Shown in pieces: positions 18,114 through 27,890 of a stretch of DNA of 37,073 bases. Positions within the stretch are counted from its first letter, which is position 1. Each line of letters opens with the position of its first letter. Source of the DNA: Paulinella micropora. Its lineage: Eukaryota; Cercozoa; Imbricatea; Euglyphida. The translations under genes were made by a program, and so were the position numbers. The stretch lies in NCBI GenBank assembly GCA_009731375.1, contig BJOX01000154.1:301917-338989 (forward strand), read 5' to 3'. The notes under the pieces are model-generated. The model did not search any database. It saw only the letters and a list, made by a program, of their open reading frames with translations, and was not told the origin of the DNA.

Positions 18114-19918
18114 AGCGGTTGGCAGTCATCGAGCGATTATTTCCTCTCCTCCTCCTCCGATTGTGTCTTCGCGCCCTTTAATCTCTTCCCCTGCTTCTCG
18201 TCTTCTTTTCCCTTCGGCTGTTCCCTTCGTGGGTTTTTCCTTTTGGCCTGGTCGTGCCCCTTCACGTTGTCTTCTCGAGTTGCCTTCTAGACGTTGCGGT
18301 ATTAGTCTCTCTTCTTTGCAGCGCTTGTGTTTTTCGCAGTGGAGAGCGGGTCGTAGTTCCGACAGTGACTATCGCCCCCTCACTTCTGTTTCGGACGAGT
18401 GTAGGTCCCTTTTCTTATCTATTCTTCCGGAGCAAGACAGGCTGGCTTTCTTATCTCTTGCGCGATTAGCTCCAGACGTAAGGCGCGCAGAGGCTGCTAG
18501 CGTTTCCTCTGAGCTTGTGTCGTCGTTCGGCTTGCGTTGGTCAGGCGAGCCAGTTCAAGGTGGGCCAGACAGACTGCAGGTTCTCAATGCAACTGGTTTG
18601 CCTGATTTTTTTCCCCTTCCTGCTGCGAGGGCGGCACAGATCGAGGCTATTCTAGCGGACCTTTGGTGTTGTATCGATCCCCTTTTTCTTGAGTTAGCGG
18701 TCGATGGCTTGGTGTATGGGGCCAATCTATGCTTCAACGGCGATCGTGATCGCACTCTCATTGTGCCCAGCTATGCGTCTGCCACCGGTCAGCATGCATT
18801 TGTGCAAGCTCAGCTTGACAGCGAGATTGCGAAAGGTTGGCTCGCTGGTTGGTTTTCTTCTCCTCCTTTCCCTGCGTTCCGGTCCCCCCCTTTGGGCACA
18901 GTTGCTAAGGACGGCGGGTCAGACCTGCGTATCATCGTAGACTCCTCCGCTGGGGGTGAGGGCAGTCTCAACGGCGGTTCTGCGCCTCTGTTTAGTACAT
19001 TCCCGTCGTGGCCGCGTGTTTGTAACACGATTTATCGCGCTCACTCCGCCGCTCGTGGTGACACGGGAGGCAAGCGCGCTTGGATGATTAAATTTGATGT
19101 CGAAGCTGCGTTTCGGCAGATCCCGATTCGCCCACAAGACTGGCCTCTTTGCGTTCTTCATTGGGCCGAGAGGTGGGCGGTACCATTGAGGCTTACTTTC
19201 GGGGCGCGTGTGTCTCCAGGCATCTGGGAGCGTTTCGGTTTCATTCTCGAAGCGTTACTAAGGCTGTGGCTTCCCGGTTGGGTGTCCCTTTTGCGCTGAC
19301 TTCCTGCTTGCGTTCGCCGCGACGGAGGCGGAGGCTGCGGTCGTCCTTGATCTCTGCGTTTTCGTGGCCTAGCGTTACGGTTTACCCTTGAAGGCTTCCA
19401 AGCTCCTAGGTCCTGCCGAGGAGATGGAGTTCATCGGCTGGAGTTTCCGTATTTCGACAGAGCTAGAGTTTCCTCTCCTCTCGCTTCCTGCTCGCAGGAG
19501 AGAAGGCTTTATGCGTTCCTGCGACTCGACCATGCGGGGGCCGTCTAGGAAGGGGCTGGAGAAGTTCTTGGGGAAGTGTCGTTCCCTGTCAGCTGTTTTT
19601 TTAGACATGTTGCCCGATCAGCGGATCGTGCATGCATTTTTGATGTGTCTGCCGTCAGCGCGGCCTACCATCGCGCAGTTGCCTCTTCCGGTGGCGGTGC
19701 GTGGCGCCATTCTTCGGCTGCAGGCTTTTGTGGCAGCTGCTCCTTCAACTATTCATCTGCGGCCATGCACTCTGGCGTCCTTAGCTGACCACGCGGGCGA
19801 CAGGCCCGCTTGCTGCTGCGGTGGTTGGGGTTGGCACGGGGTGTGGACTCCGTGGCACGTTGAGCATCTCTTGCGTCGCAGGCCTGACGTTCCCCTTTCT
19901 CATTGGGAAGCAGTTTAG
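17779..19918 (+). pseudogene. RT-RNase H of YR element, broken at the catalytic box
   Basis: DIRS-type RT. In the first frame (to the TGA at 19297-19299) the motif A aspartate is clear (KFDVEAAFRQIPIRP, Asp at residue 440), followed by the LTFGARVSPGIWERFG region. Immediately after LRLWLPGWVSLLR, where YxDD is expected, this frame stops. The next conserved piece, DFLLAFAATEAEAAVVLDLC, is one frame later, so the first part of the YxDD box is missing. The second frame has one in-frame TAG after CVFVA, then continues as KLLGPAEEMEFIGWSF, thumb and part of RNase H (GGWGWHGVW) to TAG 19916-19918. The 5' end overlaps ORF1 and the true start is unknown. A small deletion of about 8 bp or a sequencing error would explain the break. 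Confidence 0.8.
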
Positions 19919-19984
19919 CCTTTCCTCGTCTTCCTTTCCATCCTGTGGCACTGATTTTTTTTTTCCTTTTTCTTTCTTGGTCCG

Positions 19985-21238
19985 GTGTGTATAGTTCGCC
20001 GCCTGGACGGGTTGATTGCGGCCACGTTGCGTGAGACAGAGGTGGGCAGGCGCGCCCGTAAGCTTCTTCCTGTCGCTACTGCTCTGATTTCGTTTGGGAT
20101 TGCAGACTCTTCTAGGAACACGTATATGACGGGTGTGAGGTATTATCTGAGTTTCTTAACCTTTTACGGTCTTCATGACCTGGGTTTCCCTCCGTCGCCT
20201 CCGCTTCTTATTTTCTTCATGGCTTTCTTGTTCCTCATGGCCAGAGGTCGTCAGAGACAGGATGTTCACCGCACGGACAACAGCGTTCCCGGTGCGGCAG
20301 CTACGTCGCTCTTATCTTATCTATCCGGGGTCAGAAGTCTCTGTGTCGATCTGGGGGTAGACGTCAGTGCCTTTTCGTGTCCTAGAGTCGCTCGGGCTAA
20401 GCGGGCTCTCAAGAGGCTCCGCGCCAGAGCCACTAGAAGCAGATTGCCCATCACCATTCCTCTCGCGTGCAGACTGTTAGATGTCTTGGCTTCTTGCAGT
20501 GTGGGCGGAGGCGGCCCACTTGCACTCTCTGAGCGGTGCATCGCTATGCTTCGGGCAGCCGTTTGCGTAGGAATCTACGCACTTCTTAGGTCGGGGGAAC
20601 TAGTCGCCAAGTCTCAGTCCGCCTCCTCTCCGCTCCGTCGGCGACACATTCTGTGGGACTCCCTTTGTCCCCCCAGATGGGTAGACATCGTCATCGACGC
20701 ATCTAAGTCGGATTGGTGTAGAGCTGGCTGCACCCTTCGGGTTTTCCGGAACGGATCTCGTTCATGCCCTGTCGTCGCTCTCGAAGCTGTCTGGGCGTTG
20801 GCTGTTGATCAATCCCCTCTCGCCTCTCTTCTTCAGGATGATAGAGGTAAACCGCTTACTTACAGCTGGCTCCAGTCCTCGTTGCGGGCGCTTGTTCGTG
20901 GCGCTGGTTTGAATGGCTCGCTTTACGCGTCGCATAGCTTGCGCATTGGTGGCGCTACGTCTCTAGCTATGCTAGGTATAAGCCCCGATACTATCCGCCA
21001 TATGGGCAGATGGAAGAGTCTCTCCTACCAGTTATATGTACGTATTACTGATGACGCTGTGCGCGCTGCGCAGGCTGGGTTAGGTGCGTTAGGTGGGGTA
21101 CAGGGGCGGGTTAGGCGAGGATTAGGCTGGCAGGCGGAGATGTTTGGCGGCTGGCCTGTTGAACGAGCCATCGCGTGGTCTGAGGCCGACCTTGAAGATG
21201 TGGCGGCTCGTTTCAACGGCCAGTATGGCGGTCGTTAG
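19985..21238 (+). CDS. Tyrosine recombinase of YR element
   Basis: The ORF is 417 codons from GTG 19985; the true start may be a later ATG or follow an intron in the pyrimidine-rich spacer 19919-19994, which ends TGTATAG. The protein would integrate the circular cDNA by strand exchange. The catalytic set is visible: R202 in LLRSGE, probable Lys near 241, H317-x2-R320 in SHSLRIGGATSLAMLG, W343 at the second His/Trp position in GRWKS, and the nucleophile Y351 (Y348 is the alternative) in SYQLYVR. The C-terminal tail (about 65 residues) is longer than the core requires. The stop codon TAG lies inside repeat B1, and B2 has GAG at the same place. No internal stops are present, unlike the RT. Confidence 0.92.
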   Translation: MCIVRRLDGLIAATLRETEVGRRARKLLPVATALISFGIADSSRNTYMTGVRYYLSFLTFYGLHDLGFPPSPPLLIFFMAFLFLMARGRQRQDVHRTDNSVPGAAATSLLSYLSGVRSLCVDLGVDVSAFSCPRVARAKRALKRLRARATRSRLPITIPLACRLLDVLASCSVGGGGPLALSERCIAMLRAAVCVGIYALLRSGELVAKSQSASSPLRRRHILWDSLCPPRWVDIVIDASKSDWCRAGCTLRVFRNGSRSCPVVALEAVWALAVDQSPLASLLQDDRGKPLTYSWLQSSLRALVRGAGLNGSLYASHSLRIGGATSLAMLGISPDTIRHMGRWKSLSYQLYVRITDDAVRAAQAGLGALGGVQGRVRRGLGWQAEMFGGWPVERAIAWSEADLEDVAARFNGQYGGR

Positions 21239-21358
21239 CCGCCAAACATCATTAAAGTGGTCCGGCCGGGATGGGCCGCGAGGCCCGACCGGTCTTCCGC
21301 CAGCCGGTCGCATTTCGTCAGTGCAGGCTCCGGTCCGGGCCGGCCGCCGGCACAACAC
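21226..21358 (+). repeat. B1 repeat of YR element
   Basis: 133 bp, matching B2 (21564-21696) without indels and with three substitutions. Its left edge holds an inverted pair TGGCGG-7 nt-CCGCCA. It carries the stop codon of the recombinase ORF. Confidence 0.94.
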
Positions 21359-21504
21359 TGACAGCTCCCACGCTGTGGTGTTGAGCCAGGCCGGGCCGTA
21401 CCACTACCGTTTCGTCTTCTATTCAGGCAGAGCGAGTTTTAACCAGTAGCTCTGAGCTGGTTCTCAGCTTTCCTTCGTACTCTACTTCGAGAAGCATTTT
21501 TTTT
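21359..21504 (+). repeat. A2 repeat of YR element
   Basis: Identical to A1 over 146 bp and directly abuts B1, as in split-direct-repeat elements. Confidence 0.95.
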
Positions 21505-21563
21505 TTTCCCTTTTCCACCTTTCTCATTGTCTTTTCACTTTCCCTAGTTTTCGCTCGGTTTGT

Positions 21564-21696
21564 TGGCGGTCGTGAGCCGCCAAACATCATTAAAGTGGTC
21601 CGGCCGGGATGGGCCGCGAGGCCCGACCGGTCTTCCGCCAGCCAGTCGCATTTCGTCAGTGCAGTCTCCGGTCCGGGCCGGCCGCCGGCACAACAC
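21564..21696 (+). repeat. B2 terminal repeat of YR element
   Basis: Its right end, CACAACAC, marks the end of the nested element. Copia gag coding resumes at the next base. The left edge repeats the TGGCGG/CCGCCA inverted pair. Confidence 0.94.
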
Positions 21697-22753
21697 AGCA
21701 GTGTTGACAAGGGGGAGCAAGCCGTCACCGCTATTTGCATTACAATTGGGAGCCAGATATTACACGAAAGAGAAAGAAGCTAAGCTAAACAGATTGCTCT
21801 ATGCCTTTCTACTTCAATCATGTGCTCACGATAGGAAGGTGATGACCATAATGAGGGAGGGGGATACGGACTGTGGTAAGTGTTTCCTCGCCCTCAAAAA
21901 ACATTATGGAGGTCTTGACCTCATAAGGTTTGAAGAGGACCAAGAAAAACTATACCATTCGTACCCTAAGGAGGTTAGTGAGGTAAGTAGCTGGCTAGCT
22001 GACTATCTCACGACTATCAAAACACAGGAAAAGACGATGGGAGTGATACCAGAGATGATGAAGACAGGCATGATCATGAAGAAATTAAAACATCTACCTG
22101 TCTATCAAGCCTACTATCGTAACACTTGGTGTCCTCTATTACCTACTCAAAGACCTAAGCTGCCTGAATTCATCAAGGTAGTTGAGCTGTTAGCTCAAAG
22201 CAACGTATCAGAAACTAGAATGTGAAAGCTATATGGATCTGGTAGTTCAAAAAGCGACCCTATCACTATCAACACAGTAGCAGGAATAGCTCAGGGCAAG
22301 AAAAAGAGCAAGCCTTCACAGGCTTATGGTGAGGGGGAGGACAGTATTTGTTGGAACTGTCTGTCCCCTGACCATAAGATTGCTTTCTGTCTAGTCAGGT
22401 GTCAACTCAAGGACTGTCCCAAGGATGGACATGGTCCCTTGAAATGCCCCATAAGAAGGAGAACTAGGGTCTCTGAGAAGTTGCGTGGGAAGGAGAAGGG
22501 AGAGGACAGTCAGAGTGAGAGGACAGACAGACACAAGAAGAAAGAAGAAGAAGGAGCAAAGAAGAAGAAGGAAGGCAGCAGAGGAGAGGGGCGAAAGCTG
22601 AAAGCAGCAGACTTCATTAAAAAGAAGAAAATGATAAGCTTAAACGCAGAATCATCTGACTCCTCTAACTCACCCTCTCACTCGGAAAGTGAAAAAGAAG
22701 ATGAATCCCAACTAACCAATCTCCTTCTGAGTCTGAAGAAGAATCAGAAGTAG
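21697..22753 (+). pseudogene. gag: Copia gag, 3' fragment with in-frame UGA and two zinc knuckles
   Basis: Continues the frame of 13925-14307. It reads as a typical copia Gag capsid region (LQLGARYYTKEKEAKLNRLL onwards, with KTGMIMKKLKHLP). It meets TGA at 22223-22225 and then stays open in the same frame to TAG 22751-22753. That second part carries a canonical knuckle at 22349-22390 (CWNCLSPDHKIAFC, C-x2-C-x4-H-x4-C), then a variant C-x4-C-x4-H-x4-C (CQLKDCPKDGHGPLKC), then Lys/Glu-rich sequence. The UGA therefore separates capsid from nucleocapsid and is either a nonsense mutation or recoded. Near 22700-22750 the plausible coding frame moves by one (SESEEESEVDGELG). Confidence 0.8.
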
Positions 22754-23830
22754 ATGGTGAGTTGGGGATTCACCACATGGCAGTCATGATGATGGGGAGA
22801 CTGAGAGAAGATGATAGTGGTGTGTGTGTCGAGGAAGACAACCCCCCACCCTCAAACAACACCCCCATGCCACTTTTATCTCACACATCTAAGCCACCTG
22901 GCGCAAGAAGTAGAGAGGGAGGAGGTGTTGAGGGTGGTGTGCGTAGAGGAGAGCAGAAAGGACATGCATCATGTACCCAAAACGACTCCACACACACTCG
23001 CCCCACTATTCCACCCCTTCACGAGAATAAGCTTTTGACCACCCTTGCTATGGCTGGCGACCCAACTCCCCTAAACCAAATCATACCTTTGGAAGGCCCT
23101 CAGACGTACAAGGGTAGGATACGTAAAATTACTCGTGAAAAAATACAACCCAGTCACATTACGAGAAGTAGGTGGCCCACCCCTCAACCTTCACGGTAGA
23201 CCAGTACGTGTAGTTGACTGTCACGTCACAAGTAGTAAGCAGTGTGAGGCAACAGTGCCAGATACAGGAGTTAGGTGCTCGTGGAGACTGGGAGCGGCGA
23301 GAAAGGGGGTGCAGGGTGGGAAGTGTGCTGCTAGACTGATAGATCATGACTTTTGCTCACTTCATGTTGATCAAGAAAGGAAGAGAGCGGAAATATTGAG
23401 CAAGTACAGAGAAAAATTGAACCTAGGGTTGCTTCCCCCCCATGATGCTATGTATTACGAACCTGCCACTTTGTTTACACACATCACCTTGTGGAAAGCA
23501 AACATCAACCCTGCTCAATTCAACAATGCAACTACATCTCTTTGCACACCTACTACTACTACTATTACTACTACTACTACCACTACCACTACTACATCCA
23601 CAAAAGGAGTGGGAGAAATAGGGGAAGGAGTAGGGGGAGTAGGAGCAGGGGGAGTAGAAGTGAAAGTAGGAGGAGTAGGAGTAGGGGGAGTAGGAGTAGG
23701 AGGAGGGGGAGCAATAGAGGGTAGACCGTCTGTACCTACTTTGTCTGTACCAACTTTGACCCACACTTCGTCTTCTCAACCTACCACTGCACTATCTGAT
23801 ACATCCTCATCATCTATTTGGACCCCCTGA
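22754..23830 (+). pseudogene. Copia gag-pol linker with a Cys-rich accessory domain
   Basis: Two overlapping frames: one to 23199, then 23135-23830. The second contains CEATVPDTGVRC, then CAARL and FCSLH. This resembles small zinc domains of the form C-x-A-T-x3-G-x2-C followed by C-x2-H. It is followed by helical, charged sequence, a poly-Thr stretch from an ACT repeat (about 23550-23597) and a Gly/Val-rich repeat. I do not know this domain from standard copia elements. The join between the frames is a probable frameshift near 23135-23199. Confidence 0.55.
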
Positions 23831-23895
23831 GGTCATGGAAGAGGGAGAGCCAGGTAGAGCTGAGGATAGTAACGTTTGGGTAAGACGGAAAGCGG

Positions 23896-24810
23896 GTGTT
23901 AAAAGGTGGAGGACTACCCCCCATCGAAGAAAAACAACGCTTAGTTACTGCTCTCGATCAGGGGCTTAAGAGTAGAACAGTGACAGACGGGTTGATTACA
24001 AGCCAGGAGGGGGAATATGATGAATTCTATACAGAACTATATTACGCCATGCACGATTGCGTCCTTACTTGCTACCAAACACAACAACCCGTTTGCACGA
24101 GGCATCGTTTCTTCTTTCCCATACATGGTAAAGGAAGTAGAGGATCTCGAGGATGTGTTGGGTGGAGTGACACCTCCAGAAGAGACGAACCACAAAGCCC
24201 ATCAGACACAGACACCACCACTTCATTCCCCGAACAACCACACTCTGAATGTTCGATCATGTTGATGGACAATAACTCTGACCACAGAACTGACAGTAGC
24301 AATATAGTGTGGGTAGACGATAGTGGTGCAAGCGAAACACAGTCCCCAGATAGGTCTACGTTTGTTAGCCTTAAGAGAGCTCCACAGAAGTTCCGCATAG
24401 CGAAAGGAAGCATTAGAACCGAGTACAAAGGAAAAGTTTTAATGAGTCTGTCGGGAGCTCATGGGGAAGAAGTCAATGTCCTTGATGCCCACACCACCTA
24501 CAACTCGCACCTAAAGTACGGGTTGGTAGCTACTTCTGCATGGGTTCGTAAGGGTTTTGCCGTCATACACCAAAACAATCAAGTGATAGTGCTCAGGAAG
24601 CCTATTCTTATTACGGAAGACCAAATCGTGGCTAGAGGGAGAGCCCCAAACCACTTGACGGTGTTTGACGCCCCGGGCACCCCACCTCTCAATCCTAACG
24701 AGTGGTATGAGCCCACAAGTACCTCTACTACTATGCCCTCCATCGCAAGTGAGACCCCCGAGCCTGACGATGATGACACTGTCACGTCGGACCCGGGGGG
24801 ACAAGCTTGA
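23896..24810 (+). pseudogene. Copia protease region
   Basis: The aspartic protease active site is intact: VWVDDSGAS, with D142-S-G-A-S (counted from 23896) at 24319-24333. Downstream sequence (FRIAKGSIRTEYKGKVLMSL, LDAHTTYN, GFAVIHQNNQVIVLRKP) follows the pattern of copia retropepsin plus pre-integrase. It ends in acidic sequence at TGA 24808-24810. The upstream and downstream pieces of pol are in other frames, so it cannot be made as one polyprotein without recoding or repair of errors. Confidence 0.8.
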
Positions 24811-25972
24811 CAACCAACCTCTCATCTTTATCAGAAAACCAACCCACCTACATACCATGGCGTATACTGTTTATTGTCACCGTGTATTTGTGGTTGACGA
24901 TGTGACGTACCTAATACATATGTACCCTATTCTAGAGATAGGTCATGAGAAAGATGAGAGGGCTGAGAGCAAGAGAGATAAAGCACTAGGTAGTAAAGCT
25001 TTATGTCCTGTTGTTCGTCCTCACTATCATGAAAACATACATGCCACTGTGTTCCATCGTATGTGTAAACACAGAGGGGTAAAAGCCATGGAGCGAATGG
25101 CTAACTATATGGGAGTAAAGATAGTGGGGAGAGAGTGGAGGGAACGAGTAATGAGATGCGAGTGGTGTTTAAAGAATAAGATAAAGAGAGTGCCCCATTT
25201 CAAAGACAACCACCATGCAGTAGAACGCCACCCTGGGGTCCACATAACAATGGATACTCAGGGTTGGTGGAATACTTTATCGTGGGACGGAAAAAAGTAC
25301 AAGTTCACCGTCAAATGTCTTGCATCTGGGTTTGAATTAGACTACTATCTGAGACATAAGAATGAGTTTTTCACATCCTTCCTTAAGGCCGTTGCCTTGT
25401 TCGAACGACATACGGGAAGAAAAGTGAAATTCTTGACTTGTGACCAGGAATATGGTAAGTACCAGAAGTTTCAGACTTGGATTGATGTAAATCAACCGGT
25501 CATCCTTGAGGCTCCGACGGGGGAGAAACAGGCGGTTGCTAAAATAGAACGAGCCCACCAGACGTGCGGCGGACCCGCAAGGGCAGTTCTCAGCGACGCC
25601 GATCTTCCTGAATCCCTGTGGACTGAGACGGAGAAAGCTTCCACTTATTTTGGCAACCTCTTACCTCTTGCCCACGGCCCTTTTAAGGGGAAATCTTCTT
25701 ACGAAATTGTTCATAAGAGAAAACCCCTTTTGCGTCATTTGCGCCCCATTGGATGTTTGGCGTAAATGAAAGTAGACGCAAAGAGGGGGAAAGGTGAGAG
25801 GGGGAGGAAAGTTTTATTTCTCGGGTATGAAAGAAACAACGGGTATTATCGCGTATATGATCCGGTTGCGAGGAAAATATTCGGTAATGTCCGTGATATT
25901 ATCTTTGACGTTTGGAGACTGGGAAAGAGAGGGGCATCTAAATCTCTCGAGAGAGATGATGTTGAGGGTGAG
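24790..25972 (+). pseudogene. Copia integrase, interrupted by TAA
   Basis: Zinc domain of the form H...H...C-x2-C (HRMCKHRG to CEWC). The catalytic core has D (ITMDTQGWW, codon 25253), D (LTCDQEYG, codon 25442) and E (AKIERAHQT, codon 25547), with 34 residues between the last two. The sequence runs to HLRPIGCLA, then TAA at 25763-25765, then continues in the same frame as MKVDAKRGKGERGRKVLFLG and YYRVYDPVARK, which is the normal copia continuation. The TAA is therefore an in-frame nonsense codon inside pol. The segment runs into an N gap beside a C run. Confidence 0.82.
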
Positions 25973-26126
25973 NNNNNNNNNNCCCCCCCCCCCCCCCCCC
26001 CCTCCCCTATCGCAACAAACGACCCAGAAGATCAAGGAATCGTTTCAGGGGAGGACCCGGGAGGAGAGATTCCGGCAGGGGGTGAAGGTCCCCCGGTAGG
26101 AAATCCCCCTCCCGCTCCGACCCACC

Positions 26127-26946
26127 ATGGAATCCCCCCCTGAGGAGTCACCCCACACTCCGCAAACTGACGAGGATAGCGAGGAAGAAGAGGGACCGGT
26201 GTTCGTGAACACGAGCCCGCCCCCCCTAGAGCCTCCGAGTCCCAAAGTTGCTCAGCCGAGTGACGAGCGAGAGATAAAGAAAGCAAGAAGGGGGCGTAAG
26301 CCCAAAGAAAGACAAAGGTTGTCCGGAACGTACGTGGAAATCCCGGCAAGGGCTTTTGAGGAGCAGTGGGCTAGATTGACTTACGGGGATAAATGGGAGA
26401 CGGCGATACGACGGGGGACAGCAACAGCCCCGTCTGCTCCCGTTACCCGTAAATCTAAACCGCTTTCCCACGCATAGCGTCTTGTTTGACGACGGCGTCA
26501 CGGATAATATATTAGACACAGAAATCGTCAAATATGCCAAAGCCCCACAACATTCAGAAGCTATGCCCGAATCGCGTGAGCAAAAAGCCGCAACTGCACC
26601 ACCACCCTTGTCGACCAACAAACACTCTGATTCGGACCCCAATACTAACGATCCCGGCATTGAGGTCACCTCAGAATTTGCGTTTGTCGAGGGGGAGAGG
26701 GAGAGGGTAGAGGTGCAGAGAGCGGCACATAAACCGGGATGGAGATCACACGAACAGGCGGAAATTTCGGGTGAAAACATTATCACGGGGAAGAGGGCGA
26801 GAGCTCATGTCGCGGTATGTGCCCGGGAGGAAAATCGGGCGGAGTATTGTCTCGTGAGTGAGAAATTCCCGGAATTCCCAGTAATACAGAAACCAAAAGA
26901 CCATAAGCAAGCTAGACAAAGGAATTCGAACAGCTCAAAGAACTAA
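26127..26946 (+). pseudogene. Copia integrase-RT linker (two frames)
   Basis: Acidic and Pro-rich reading (TPQTDEDSEEEEGPVFVNTS, then KKARRGRKPKERQR) to 26477, then a second frame from 26482 to 26946 (VTDNILDTEIVKYAKAPQHS onwards). Such low-complexity linkers are usual between copia integrase and RT. The frame changes near 26475 and again near 26940. Confidence 0.6.
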
Positions 26947-26966
26947 AAGCATTTGTTTGGCGAAAA

Positions 26967-27890
26967 GTGAGCGAAGCGAAAATGTCGGGCACACCACTCA
27001 TTCCTATAAAATGGATAGATACGGTAAAACAACAAGGTACTGCGGATGAATTCCACAAAGCCCGGATAACCCTTCGAGGGGACCTCCTGAAAGCGTACGC
27101 TCAGGACAATACCAGAAAGATTTACTCTCCCACAGCCCAGCACAGAACCATTTTGCTCATGGTAGCCTACGCAGCCTTTTTCGGGATAGACTTATGGCTG
27201 ATTGATTTCACGACCACCTATCTGCATGCGAATCTCCCATATGACATATATGTCAAACCGCCGGCCGAATTTCAGACTGCGGACTATGTCTGGCTTCTGA
27301 AGAAGGCCCTCTACGGTCATCCGGAGGCAGGCCGTCTTTGGTACGACGTACTGTCCGGGAGCTCATTACCGAACACAAATTCAAGCCTAGACAGAGCCTC
27401 TTTCGTAAAGCATGGGAGTAGCCCCCAAACTACCCAACTGGTGTCCTTTCACGTCAATGATGGCTGTCACGCTGCGTCACAAGAAAAGCACACCAAGATG
27501 GTGAAGTTGTTCGAAAAGAGAGGATTCCGGTGTAAGGACCTAGGCAAAGCCACCGAATTCAAAAACATTCAGATCATCCAGTCTGAAAAGGGGATTACTC
27601 TACATCAACGTAAGTATGAGTTGTTGATCTTGGAGGAGTTGGGTTACATGAAGGAGATACCAGCTAAAACACCATTCACCTCTGATAACCCCGCTCCCCT
27701 AAAGAAGGACCATCGCCTATTACGTTATGATCTTAGATGCTTGATAGGGATGCTTATCTTTTTGGCTGTTCACACCCGGCCACTCCTTATATGCCCTTTA
27801 AGCATAGCAGCTAAGTCCCAAGTCCCTAACCCGGGGATGTCTTATGCTATGGTGCACAGAATGTTCTTGTGGCTTCTGACCCCGCGGGCG
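26967..27890 (+). pseudogene. Copia reverse transcriptase (RVT_2), degraded
   Basis: Recognisable RVT_2 landmarks: IPIKWIDTVKQQGT, KARITLRGD, YSPTAQHRTILLMVAYAA, DLWLIDFTTTYLHANLP, YVKPPAEF, VWLLKKALYGHPEAGRLWYD. At the catalytic box the sequence is SFHVNDGCH, so the first of the two Asp residues is Asn. This should inactivate the enzyme. Reading then shifts to another frame near 27870. Confidence 0.85.

Larger units (their letters stand above)
14308..21696 (+). mobile_element. Tyrosine-recombinase retroelement (PAT/Ngaro type), nested in copia gag
   Basis: The terminal structure is split direct repeats. A1 (14308-14453) opens the element. B1 (21226-21358), A2 (21359-21504) and B2 (21564-21696) close it. 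The A copies are identical; the B copies differ at three positions. The order gag-like ORF with CCHC knuckle, DIRS-type RT-RNase H, tyrosine recombinase, together with split repeats, fits PAT/Ngaro. No methyltransferase-like domain is seen, which favours Ngaro. There is no target-site duplication, as expected for recombinase-mediated insertion of a circle; the B1-A2 junction equals the expected circle junction. The RT frame is broken, so this copy is probably non-autonomous. Confidence 0.92.
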
